Of a stretch of DNA of 64,000 nt, positions 37,887 to 50,257 are shown piece after piece. The stretch covers positions 6,089,546 through 6,153,545 of the forward strand of contig NW_024881300.1 of assembly GCF_018691265.1 (NCBI RefSeq). Reading direction: 5' to 3'. The DNA comes from Tyto alba. Taxonomy: Eukaryota > Chordata > Aves > Strigiformes > Tytonidae. Position 1 is the first letter of the stretch. Every line of letters starts with the position of its first letter. The notes under the pieces are model-generated. The model was not told where the DNA came from and made no database searches. It worked only from the letters and a program-made list of their open reading frames with translations. Both the position numbers and the translations under genes were made by a program.

Positions 37887-40799
37887 GTAAGTACACGGAA
37901 GCAGATGGTTTCTCTCCTGGCCTTGCGGATGCAGATGAAAACCAGGGTATGGTTATAAATCTTTTTAGATTAGGACAAAATTTTATTCTTTTGGGTCTCT
38001 GTATGGGAATAATTGTGTCCAAGGGTATGGATCAGAAAGAGAACGTGGAATTCTGAATGTAAACCTTTCATATTGTGATAAAGAACTGCAAATAAGAATC
38101 TGTTTGCTAATTAAATGTGCAAGCAATCTACTTTGTAAGATGAAAATCTCCTGTCAGCTAGAAAGTTTTACTCTCAGGATGATACTTCCTAAAAGTTTAC
38201 CTTGCAGGTGGATACTACTGATGTAAATTGAGTAAACCTGTGGTTAGGGTATCAAAATGCTGATTTCTAACACTGCTTCCATTGCTGTTACCTCAAACAC
38301 CTCCATCTGTAGTTTGATTGTCTGCTTGCCACAAGGACAGCCACAAGTACACTTAATTGATAAAACCAAAATGATAATACAAAAATTAAGGCTGTCAATG
38401 AAAAAGGCAGTATGAAAGAAGAACATTTTAAATCTGAGTTTACTGAAAAAGTAGCTTTTATACTAACCCATGGTTTCATTATATTTAAAAAGCATATTTT
38501 TTAGCAGGATTGCTGGTAGTAGCCAATTTTAGGTTTTGGTGAAGGTTTGCTACATTAGCTTTTGAGAGAATAGGCATTCATAATGTGATAGGCTGAGGCC
38601 AGTTTGTGATCTGGGTGCTGAAACTTAGGAGATTTATGAAATGGAATTTGAAGTGTGGTCTGTAAAGCTCACATGTAAAGAAGAAAGGTGAGACAGGATC
38701 TCTTCTAGACACTGGTGTTAGGAGGAAAGTAGCCCTTTAAGACCAGAGTTGGAGATTTTGATGACCAGGTGGAACACGGGATTGGAGGCCACCTGAGTCT
38801 CTTTAGGCTCCATCAGGCAAAAACGAAGCTTTGCTGTGCTTTTCTGCAGAGTGGTTGAATGTGGAGGAGTTATCCAGAGAGAAGGGAAACAAAAATAGTG
38901 GTGGAAATAACAGGTAAGAGATTTTATGCGGTGTCTGATATGTAGAGGAATCTTGAAAGTGATTTAAGTGATCTGATAATAGGGTGTTTTGAGTTGTTTT
39001 AGTACAATGTTGAAAGTGAATGTGGTAGTTAGAGCCTTTAAAAATGTATCTTGTTGTTTTATTTTAATTTTTGTTTTGTTTGGTTTTGTCTATAGAAACT
39101 GAATGGATATGCCATTACTTGAATTTTCAATGTAGAGCTTAGAGTGAGTATGGTATTTGCTTTGAAGTTTTGTGAGTCAAATACGTTTTATTAAGTTCGA
39201 TTTCCTGTAGGACTAAATGTCTGTGTTTATTGTTCCTGGGCTGGATTTAAAGGTACCTGGAGTTGAGAATTGCTTCTTGACTTTGGGAGAACTTCTAGAA
39301 TATTTTTAAGTAAGGATTAAGTAGTTCTTATGAGGATGAGAAAGGAGAGGGATCGTACGCGAGGGATTTGAAGTAGACATGTACTTCTTGGTTTTTAATA
39401 CAAAAAGTTTTCTGGAAGTGTCTGGCTCCTGACTGTGAGATGGTAGTGAGTCTTCTGCTAGTACTGAATTCTGTTTTTTGCTGTGGTTTTCCTTTGGTTT
39501 TTTTTTGATAGTAGAATGTATAGAGAGCTCTTTTTAGGTGTTGTGAGACAAGACCATCTACTGGAAGGGATATCTAAGTAGTTAAAGTCACAGGGTTTTC
39601 TTTGTAAAGATGGATAAAGGATTAATGGTAGCTTCTGCTTCCTGTTGAAGGTTTTGGGTTTTTTTACTCATGTGATAGTGGTAAGCACGTACTATGGGAA
39701 AATCAGATGTATGTTGAAGATTCAAAGCCTATGGTAAAAGTTTGGTAAGAAGCGAGAGGAAAGGGCAGTATCAGTGTGAAGCTTAATCTAACTCCAAGTG
39801 CTAGATAGGGAAACACTTTAGACTAATTCAAAAGGAGGTGTAAAAACTCTTCAGCTAGTTCGGATGTACAAAATAAAAGAGTAAGTTACTAGTTTGTCAG
39901 CTGTTGTATTCTGGGACTGTAGTAGGGATAGAACCTTCCTGAAAGAAAAACAAAATTAGAGTCAAGAACAGCTGCACTGTAAATAGGATTACTAATCCTA
40001 ATGAATAGGTTTGTGGCACTACTTTCCATGTAACTCTACTAAACTTCTTAGGGTTGTAGGTTTAGGGCTGTTTCGCAGTCCAAAACTAGCTGCAAAATCA
40101 GAAAGTATTGTGGCCCCTTAAACTAGTCAGAAAGCATAGTAATTAATGCGTACTGGTATGATTTATGTGCTGAGTTCTATTAGGCACCTCTGAAAATTCA
40201 TCTGGAAATACCATTGTACGTAATGTGGATATTCATATTCGTGTGCATACTGTAATCAATTGTGAGCAGCATATGAAATCCCCAAAATGTTGAGTTTTAA
40301 TGTAATACTTTGGTGTAAAATGTTTTTTGTTTCTTGACTTTATATGAAGTGTACTGCCACAAAACAGGCAACAAACTGTTAATATTAATTATATTATGCT
40401 TTACTCTTAATCCTCTTTTACTACTTATGTAATACGAAGCCAGTGAAATAAATCCTGGAAATGGACTTGTTTTGGTAATGCAGCATGTGTGTATTGCCTC
40501 ATGAGAGCCCTATCATCACAGCTAGGTGTTTGAAGAGTTTGGATTTCATATCTTAATTTTGTTTGAGGCATTCATTTATCTGATGTGTCTTGATGAAGCA
40601 GAGCATGACTGAGCAGTATGAATGGGTGCTCAAAATCAGTCATAAAAGGTTTAACTTTGTTATGAGGCGTAGAAAGCTTCTGCTGCCCTCTTGTGGTGTT
40701 TGTATAGATACGTTTTTGCTCTGAAGCTGTTAGAACATGAATTTCCCTTCAAAGCTAAATTTTTAACTGCAAGTGAAGTTACAGATATCCTTATAGTGG

Positions 40800-41216
40800 C
40801 ATGTGAGAGCTGATGTTAGAGGACAGGGAGTATCTTTTTGTGATAAAGTTACTAGCTTTGTGGATGGCGGGAGAGCAGTGGATGTAACTTATCTCGACTT
40901 TTGCAAAGCTTTTCATGCATTCTTCTGCATCATTCATGTATCCCGTTTAAGACTTTCTGCTTTGAAAGGGCAGCTACTCAGATGGGCGGACAACTGGATG
41001 ATCAGGCATGAAGAGTGTTTAATACTCTCTACGCATGCTGGTATCAGGTAGAATACCACAGGGATCCATACTGAGACTAGTTCTGTTTAACATCTTTATC
41101 AGTTGCTCAGAGGAGTGAATATGGGGAAGGACCACTTGACATGCGCAATGGCGAGAGTGCCTTCAGAGTTCTAGACAGGCTGGAGCACTGGCAGGAACTT
41201 TCTTTCCTGAAGCTTG
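40800..41216 (+). pseudogene. Decayed CR1 LINE fragment (reverse transcriptase region)
   Basis: Translation of the plus strand gives DKVTSFVDGGRAVDVTYLDF then CKAF (about 40840-40910), the CR1 reverse-transcriptase block with its YLDFCKAFD motif. After a degraded stretch, another frame (about 41040-41100) reads SGRIPQGSILRLVLFNIFIS, matching the CR1 motif around PQGSVLGPVLFNIF. The DNA at about 41155-41216 still resembles the CR1 segment encoding DLDRLEKW and NLMKF. The catalytic FADD region is missing and at least one frameshift separates the blocks, so this is an old, 5'- and 3'-truncated, inactive copy. Confidence 0.85.
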
Positions 41217-43077
41217 TTTTTTAATATCAGATCCCTAGAATGTCTTCAGAAATCTGTGGTATCTTGAACGTGTTCAGAAATTTGTTTTGTACATCTAAGT
41301 AATGTAAAATGCCATATCACAACCAGCCGACTTCTGAGAAACGTGGATTGTCATCAGTTGCTTTATAAAACTTGTAAAGAAGCTGCGAAGCAGTGATTAC
41401 ATCTCTTGCCAGTGTTGGCTTCAGGAAGTAAACCTCAGATTTGCACTGAGGTAATAGCCAAGTAATCATGAACCTGTAAAGGAAAATGGGTTCTTTATAA
41501 TTCTGTATTGTTAACTTAGACTACAATTCACCTGCTTTTAGACAAATTTAAAGATGCAATGCATGATTAGCACAAAAAAAAGACTATTTTTTATGTGACC
41601 CATCTTCAGATTGCTTTCAAGTTGATATATGTAGAAGCAACATCTGCAGTTCAGGAGCTGTGGAAAATACATTTGGTATTGTGTAAACATCATCAGTATC
41701 ATATAGCTTGTGAAAATTGTCTTGTGAGTTCCTAAGGTATCATAGAGTAACTGTTAATGTTACTGAATTCTGTAAACTGTGTAGTTGAGCACTTAAAGCA
41801 CTGCAGTAGTCAACTTGGATCATCTGATCTAGACCATAAATCTTGTTGGTCTGTGTAGTACATCTCCAGAGCGGTTCTGTCTGTCTGCTGCACCTGCCAT
41901 AGAATTTTCAGTAGCATACTGCTTGTAAAAATTCTGAAGTGAGGAAGTTTTGCATCTCTGTGCCCCAGAGCATCCTCACCAGAGGCCTGAATCGAGGTAA
42001 ACTGTGTGGGATTCAGGAATCATTTGGCTGAAGAGATTTAGGCAATGCTTAGTAAAGCCCAAGTACTGTAACAGCCACACAAGCAAGCTGCAGCCATTCT
42101 GCTCATCTGCAGTACTGAAACTGTCCAAGAGGGAGCTGAAGGCAGAACAGAGTTGTGGCTATTTGCCAGTGGTTTTAGGAAGTCACAGGAGAGAGGTTTT
42201 GTTTCATTAGGGTTTTGCAGCAATTTGTACCACGTGCCTAAATTCAGTTGAAATAATTCTTTGGATCTGGGCCTAAACAAATGAAGTTCCATTGGACCTT
42301 GACTCTGGGCTGAAGTCAAATATTTAACATCTGCTTACAAGTGATAAGTTCATGTGGTAAGATGAACTTTTAAAGACTTGTGAATGTTCTGGCTTGCATT
42401 TCTTCTGTTAAGCTTCATTTCTGTTAAACTTCTTTACCAGTCAGGAAGCACAAGCATATGGTGAAACTAAATTTAAAGGCCTTTTTCAATGTTACCTATG
42501 GCAGCCATACCAGAAGGATAATGTGCAGCTTAGTCTACCAGCCATTGTCTTTGTTCAATAGTTGATTATTACTGCATATAGTATGGAAGGGAAATGAGAA
42601 ATTTGGGTCTTAGAGCAGAATGAGCAGAATATTTATTGGTAGGTAACATACTGTCACTTTTGAGAAAGTTAATTCTAACGTGTACTTCCTAGGCAACAGA
42701 GTCAACTGTATGGTACTGCTTCTGATCCTTCTGTGTCACTTGTTTAGTTTACTATTGGTGCCATAAATTTTCAATTACAAATATCTGAAAATTTACCAAT
42801 CTTGTATTTTGTGATGCTGTGGAATACAAAAAATGACCTTGGGATGACGTAGTTCAACTGATGATTTCTAGTTAACTTCTAACTTTAATTCACTAAAAAT
42901 GAAATGTTAAATATTTGTTCTATCCACTTGGCCATGCATTGCCTGCACAGACTTTTATCACCATCTTCTAATTGTTCATCATAGACATCTAGGAATTAGG
43001 ATTGCATTTTGGCTATACTGGCTTTGATTGTTCAACTGCTTTATTATTTCTTCTCTCCCTACTACAAACTGTTTACC

Positions 43078-43098
43078 TTTTTTTTTTTTTTTTTTTTT
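43078..43098. repeat. Poly(T) tract (21 T)
   Basis: A pure T run on the plus strand upstream of CHD9, with no recognised retroposon body attached. Confidence 0.95.
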
Positions 43099-43410
43099 AA
43101 CTTCTACCAATAGTTACCTTTCCAGTCCTTGTCAGTCTAGTTATCTAATGCTGAAATTACAGGAAGGCTTCTTGGGGGTGTCTATGCATGTTGTTTTGTG
43201 GGATTTTTTTTCAGTAGCACTCAATAAAAGAAGGTTGTGATCCATAATAATGGCTCCAATTAACCGTTTCTTGCTTTTTCCTATTTGAAAGTTAGGAATA
43301 AAGAAATAGATTTATTTCCCTTTTTACTAAGTTCAGTAGGATTTAAATATTCTTTCATATTTTTTTATATGAGTACCTTTATTGGTTTTAGAACAGTTAC
43401 ATGAAAGAGG

Positions 43411-43430
43411 TGTGTGTATGTATATATGTG
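43411..43430. repeat. (TG)n/(TA)n microsatellite
   Basis: A short alternating purine-pyrimidine array. Confidence 0.85.
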
Positions 43431-44260
43431 TAAATTAATCTTTTAACAAGTGCCATGCTTCTACTTAAGAAAAGGCAGTTGGTAGCAAAAATGCTGTCCA
43501 ACCCTCGCAATATCAGTGCTAAAACTACATCTGCAAAAACGAGATTTGACTGCTCACAAGAGGGCACTGCAACTTTACTTTTGTGCATGTTACTGTGAGC
43601 CATGAGATCTAGCAACAGAAAGGCAAATTAAACTGTCACTCTCCAATATAATTCATTTTAAACCCAAGCTCTTATCAGTAAAGATTGCCAGCTCTTCTTT
43701 TAAAATAGAAATTAAATTATTGAAAGCAATGCAGAAATTGGTATTGAGCGTTTTGAAATGGAATGTCCTTTTGTCATCTAAAGGGTCAAAGTATTGTAGA
43801 TGGTGATGACTGAGTAAGGCAAGCTATGTAAAGAAATCTGTGATCTCATTAAAAAAAAAAAAAGACTGTCTGAATGTAATGAACTAATTTATTTACTTAT
43901 CAAAGCCATAAGTGTCATTAGACAGCTCAGTAGGCAAGTCATGGTAAGAGGAGTGTTCACTTAATAAAGATTAATTATAGCCTCCAGCATATCAAGTTTA
44001 TTATGTCCAATAAGTATGGCAAACAGCTGGAGGAACATGTTTGTCTTTACACTTCATAGCTTTCTCTTGCCTCAAGGTCTGACTCCTGAAAGAATAATTA
44101 GTTGTTGTGGGTGAATTATTCCTAATTCTGCAAACTGTTTTTTGGTGTGTATTTAATTTTGTGCTTTAAGTAAAGCAAAATGATAGTATTGGGTCTGATA
44201 CTGAAGATGTCAATATATAACTTTTTAAATAGTGTCTGAACTGTAAAGCAGAGTGCTTTG

Positions 44261-44264
<4 letters not shown>

Positions 44265-44295
<31 letters not shown>
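44265..44295. repeat. Poly(T) tract (31 T)
   Basis: The longest homopolymer in the window. It could be the poly(A) tail of a minus-strand retroposed copy, but the sequence to its left is not recognised as any gene or LINE. Confidence 0.95.
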
Positions 44296-44296
<1 letters not shown>

Positions 44297-45850
44297 TGTT
44301 GGTTACCTTTAATCCACGAATTCATTGGATTTAGACAGTTGATCTAGAATGGTTTTTCTCAGTGGAAATATGAAAGACGGGTAACCCACAAATGGTTAGA
44401 CTTTTAGGGTCTACCTGATGAAGAAATGAATTATAACAAGATGGTTTTACAGTTTTCCATAATGGATCTTTCACTTTTGAAATCACTTTCCATTGAATGA
44501 TATAGAAACTCAGGAGCTCTAAGTTACGAAAAAGCGTATGTCACTGGATAGACAAGGCAGGTTTGGAACCAAATTATGTGAATAGCTAAAGGAGTCAGAA
44601 AAATCTATTGAGGAAAAACTGTACTTATACATAATGTTTTATTGCATGCTTTTGAAAAGCCTACCTGCTGTAGGAGTATGATGGGGGGCTGGTAAAAACA
44701 AGTAGAAACATCCAAATATACAGTGAGAAAAAGGATTACTGAAGAAATGAATCGGAAATGACATAGTATGTTTCAGTAGAATAAGGAAAGCTCCTGATAG
44801 CAAAAGGAATTTAGGATCTGAAGAATTTAAATTTGCTTTTTCTGAAGTTCTCTGAATGCAGTGCCAAAAAGGAAAATAATTTTTGCTTTAAACAGTGAGA
44901 ACTTCATACTTGTAAGAGGTAGGCACAATCATTTTGAGTTTTGGAAATTAAGTAGTCTGAACTGTCAGGACGGACTTGTTAGAGTTCAGTTCTGAAATAG
45001 GGGGAGAAAAATTTTTCTTAAATAAGAATTTCTAGATAAATAATGCATCTGAAGCAGACGGACTCACTGGGTACATAGTTGAGACTTTTTTTTTTTTTTT
45101 AATGTGGTATGACTGCTGTCTGTGGCACGAGTGTAATTTAGTAAATATGATGTGATCCTACATGAGAAGGAATAAATCCTAGCAGTGTATTTCAGAACAC
45201 TTGCAAATCTAGGCAGTGACACTGCCATGGTACAACTTGAAAATACTAACCACCCTGAATACCTTACTCCTTATGAGGAGCTAAGTGATGATTAACAATC
45301 AACTGTGTGAAGACTGGAATCTTCTTTCCAGGTAAAGAGCCTCGTTTGTAAACAGAGGCTCCTGCTCTAGATTTGTAAGTTCTGCTTCAGCAACTCATCC
45401 AACCGTGCTGTTGAACTTAGATTCTGTCACTGTTCAGACCTGTGTTGGAGTGTTTTAATCTGGTGCTAGACAGAACTTTAATTAAAGAACAGATAAGTTC
45501 AGAAATCCTTTGCTACGTATTTCCAGCTGTTAAACCCTTCCACTCGTTGCAGGAATCTCTGAACCCTATTAGCTAAAGCGTTTATTTCTTAACTGGAGCT
45601 GATAGACTACCTTTTTCAGCACTTTTCATAAAAGTGGTTTTTAAAGCTGAAATACCAAAACTTCGAGTATTTTAGGTACCCTACATGCTTGTTAATGATA
45701 ATATTACTAAGATATTATTGAAGCACAAGGAAGAAAACACTTCCCCTATGAGAAAGTCTGCCTTGAAAGGGAAGCCAACTGCAGGAAGTATTTAATAAAA
45801 AGAAAGGATGTTTTTTGTTGAAGCACTTGTATTAATGCAGTTGGGGGGAG

Positions 45851-45876
45851 AAAAAAAAAAACACACACACAAACAA
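45851..45876. repeat. A run followed by (CA)n
   Basis: Eleven A followed by a short CA array and CAAA units on the plus strand. Confidence 0.9.
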
Positions 45877-48035
45877 ATCTATTGTCAGTATGTTTTTTTC
45901 TTAATTCAGTTTGTCTCTGGGACTAAAACACCTATCGGAAGCTCAGTGGTGACGATATTGCTGAGGTTTGTGGTTTTCTATTTCAAGCCATAAATGGCCC
46001 TGCAGGGCTCAGGAGCTGCTGTGTATGACAAGCTTGGAAGGAAAATAGTGCAGTTTCCTGAGTTTATTCACATATGTTTAAATATTGCCATATTAATTTG
46101 ATTAATTAAACTCCAGGTGGATGGGCTAATATACATTTCATGCCCCCATGTGCTGCACATGCCTCTTCTTGGCAGCCACTAATCCAGTTCTCTTGTTTTG
46201 TGACTGCTTCTGATTCTGCCTATACAGATAATCTTGCGTGGCTATTTTCTGCTGAGAAATGGTCAGTCAAGGTACATCTTAGTTACTGTGTGGAACGGTT
46301 CAGTGTTTCAGGAAGGCCCTAGAGGATGTAGAAGACTTTGCATATTTGGGGTACAGAACGACTCATTTGGTAATCCTAGGGCATGGGTTATGTTGTGTTT
46401 CTGTGCAAATTAATTCTCAGGAATGCTAACTATCCTGGTGTCTGATTACTTTCTCTGATACCTGTTTACCTGCAGCTTCCCCTTTACTTGGCTCAGCAGC
46501 TATTCTCAGCAGCTTACCTGTTTTTTCCAATTTCAGTTGCTTTGCCTGGTTTCCCTTTTTGTTAATTCACCTCTGTTTTGGTAGTATCTCCCCACTTCTT
46601 AAAATGATTCAAAATGGATTGTGAGGTGCATTCTGCTTGGATCAAATTGCAAATAAACATGAACAGACTGTTAGCCAAAATCAGGTACTAGTGCCTTTTG
46701 GAAAGAGCTTTTTGGCCGTGGTGTATTTTCTTAGCATGTGTAGCACAGTTTCTACAGAAGTATCAGGGTTCCTTTCCTCATGTGTTAGGTGGCTTATTTG
46801 GTCTATAGTACCTGATAACTGAACTCTGGAGAAAAAAGATCAAGGACTTTGCTAGAAGGTGTTTCATTAAGTGAGATCTGTGTGCTGGGACTTAAATCTT
46901 CTGGTTTCTTTTGACAAAATTGAGTAACTGGACTCCATCTCATCAAGGAATAGGTGAATTTGAGTGCAACTGATTGAGTTGATTTTGAATCTAGGTTTTT
47001 GTGCAAAGTTAGGGTCTGGTTCTGCACAGCTGAAAGGATTGATTGGCTCCAACTGTCTAGTGGAAAGTTTACTGGTCACATTATGTAAAAACTTGCTATG
47101 AGATGCAAAACAATGAAGAAACTAATTCTCAATTGCTTATGTCCTCTCTGGTTAAAGAAAAACTCCCTATAACCTTCTGGTAGTACTGTGAAATCACTGC
47201 TTCTGAAGTTTATAGATCAATTGGAGTGTTCTTTCCACAAATTGTTTCTGATTAGAGTACTATAATCTCTGAAGTAGTGATCACTCTGGTGATCTTTTAT
47301 CTATTGTTGAATAGTCAGAAAGTTACTGTGGCCAAATTGGTTTTGAACTAATGGTTGAAATGCCCAGCTTGATTTATTTTTAAGGATTACTGATGCTTCA
47401 TAATAACTGAAGACCCTTCTGTCCTGTAATACGGTGTTTATCATAGTCGTGACCTGTCACACTGATGGAGGGCTTGGCAGGGGCAGCACACTATTTTTCT
47501 GTGTATTTATCTGACACCTGGAGCATGTCACTAAAGCACGGATTTCTCCCCTAACTTGTCATGGTCTCACATTGAAAGCACTTCTTATGTGACCTTTGCC
47601 ATTCAAATCACAGGCCTCTTAATATTTTTATTTGCAAAATTTTGTTACATGTTGTCTGTGGCTAGAATATGTCCACAACATAAGTCCCTCAGTAGGGAAA
47701 AACCTCAAAAGATAGAATGGCAGGAGAGTTTCAGAGAAAAACTTAGTGATAAGATATGATTAGGTACTGTTATAAAACTTCAGAATGCAGTAAACCTGCA
47801 GTGGCTTGTGGTCTGGTTTTGTACTTTTTTTGCTATGCTGCTTCAGACTCGAGAGGTACCGGGTCAGGCTGTCGTTTCTGTCTGGTTTATCTTGCAGGCA
47901 GATGCTTCCTGGCAGGCATAGAACTTCTGTCCTCTGATGTTGGAATGGGATTCTTGCAAGGTTTAGAACCTATGTTCAGCAGAGTTTTATTGTTTAATCT
48001 TCAAGAGAATTATTTAATAAATACAAACAGAGCAA

Positions 48036-48058
48036 GTGTGTATGTGTGTGTGTATATA
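48036..48058. repeat. (TG)n microsatellite
   Basis: A short TG array interrupted once by TA and ending in TATATA. Confidence 0.9.
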
Positions 48059-49674
48059 CTGCAACCGATACCACCAATTAGGTAATATGAAACGGTAAAT
48101 ATTTTAATTGCACAAAGTTGAACACACTAACTATCAAATCTGAGAAAAGGCACAGAAGTACTTTCTGCTGCTTTTTACTCATTACCTTCTGTTATGTTAA
48201 CTTCTGCAGCAATTTAAGTACATAAACTTGTTTTGTAGCTACTCTAAATCTTCACACCTTCAACTCTTCTATAATATTTGCATTATTTGTATAATAGCAC
48301 TGTATATCCAATTGTAAGGATTCGTGATCAATAGGTATAACTAATGGGCCGCTGAAGCTTTTGATCATGAAAGAGCAAGCAATAGAACAGGGTTGTTATG
48401 ATAATAGCTGCACTGAACAAAGCACTGGAATATTTTGTGAGGAAGAAAGCAGTGGACAGAAGATATGATGGGCTCAGTTAAATGGATTTTCACTCTTTCG
48501 GTTATTTATGAAGGGATAAAAGAAAATAACCCTCTGTTCAGAAGGGTATTGTTGATTATAATGAGTTCAATTTAATTTTTTAACCTACAGCTCTTTCATG
48601 AGTGTTCTGAACTAACAGCACTTTTCAAAAAGCCTAATGTGTATCGAACCTACGTGTTTGTTTCTTTTTCTTTTCACCAATCTCATTGTCAGGTTTGAAC
48701 CTGCTTGTTTATTTCCAGTTACACGAGTTGACCCCTTTAATTCAGAAGTTGCTCCTCTTAGAATAATGAAATTGAATGCCACTCTGTTGTAGCTTTCCTA
48801 TCAAAACAAAAACTTGAGAAATGAATGTTAAGGTATTGGTCTTGGAATTAATTTGTGAATATTTACCATCTTGAAATTAATTTTTAATGTGCCTCCTCTT
48901 GAAATGAGGGCAGCAGTACAAATTATATTCTTCTATGTGCTTTCAGCTCCTTAAATATGTCCAAATTTGACTTTGCTGTTTTGTTTTTGAAGTGTTGTTA
49001 AATCATGGCCCTAGTAAGTTCATGCACGTCTTCTCACCTCAGCAAAATGAGGTAGAATTTCAACTACTCTGTAGAAACTTTAGTTAAGTGAGTGAATACA
49101 TGATTCTGGATCTCAGCTGAGATTAATGGTACAGATGATGCCCTTAATATGTAGAGTTCATGGATGGCATTAGTGTTTGGTTAACAGATTGCAGTGGCTT
49201 AAAATAACAAACTCCAAAACAGCTGTTGAAAATATTGGGAGTCCAGATAGCTGATGAGATGTAATGTCAGGAGTGGCTGACGTAGAACAGCATCAGTTCT
49301 GATTAGAAGTTGATCAGGAAGAACTATTTAACTTAAATACCCTAGGTAATTTGAAGATACAAAACAGGAAAGCTTTCAAAATACTACTTAAGACCTTGGT
49401 TCGCAGTTTTGCAATAGGTGTAACATCTTGGCTGGTATCGAGTTTGGTGGCTTCAAGTTATGAAAGAATAGTGTTGTTACCTTTTTTATTACTACCTAAG
49501 GTTTTTCATCAGTTGAGGGGCATCTGGCTGTTCAGGAATGCTGCTTCCAAACTGCAAGTAGTATGTTTGATGTAGCTGCTTACATTAATGACTAAAGATC
49601 ATTAATCTCAGTAATAACTTGAAATAATGGAGCAACGGGAGCCTCAAAAAGGTTCGTTAGGTAAGGTATTATGA

Positions 49675-49726
49675 AGAATATATTGAGAATATATAGAATA
49701 TATATTGAGAATATGTAAGAATATAT
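49675..49726. repeat. GAATATAT-type tandem repeat
   Basis: Roughly two and a half copies of a 20-23 bp unit built from GAATATATTGA and GAATATATA. An imperfect minisatellite of very AT-rich composition. Confidence 0.8.
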
Positions 49727-50231
49727 TTTAAAGCCTCTGAATAGGCCAAACATGTGGAATTGATCACTTGTTTGTCCTAATGCTTAGCAAATTATTCCAC
49801 TGGTTTTAGAGATGGCTAACCATATAGACCTACCAGATACTGCTCTGTATCACTTTGTTAATGAAGTGGTTTTGTGGACAGTAAGACAATAATTCCTGGC
49901 ATATCTAAGGTAACTAAAGCAAAACTTACATATGGAATAAAACTGGGAAGTCACTGGAGAGAATTGTGTGCCTTTATTGGAACACAGAATGTGAATCCCT
50001 GGGTTATGAATCTGTGCTCTCAGATCCTGCTACGAGTGTTTTAGGACTTAAACTAGTTGGATTTATATGTTGGTGCTTCCCACCCTGAATTGGTAAACTT
50101 CCCAACAATTTCTTGAGCCATAGAAAAAGATGCAATTCCCCCTCAGTGTCAGTCAATGCTTTGGTTCGACTTTTCCACTCTGAGCTCTGACTTGTTTCTC
50201 TTTTTCATTGTTCGTTCTGTCCCAAACATGG

Positions 50232-50257
50232 TAGAACCTGTCTGTATGCAGGTTCTA
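50232..50257. repeat. Perfect inverted repeat (9-bp arms, 8-nt loop)
   Basis: TAGAACCTG (50232-50240) and its exact complement CAGGTTCTA (50249-50257) flank an 8-nt spacer. It could form a small hairpin, but it has no U tract or known RNA context. Confidence 0.75.
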
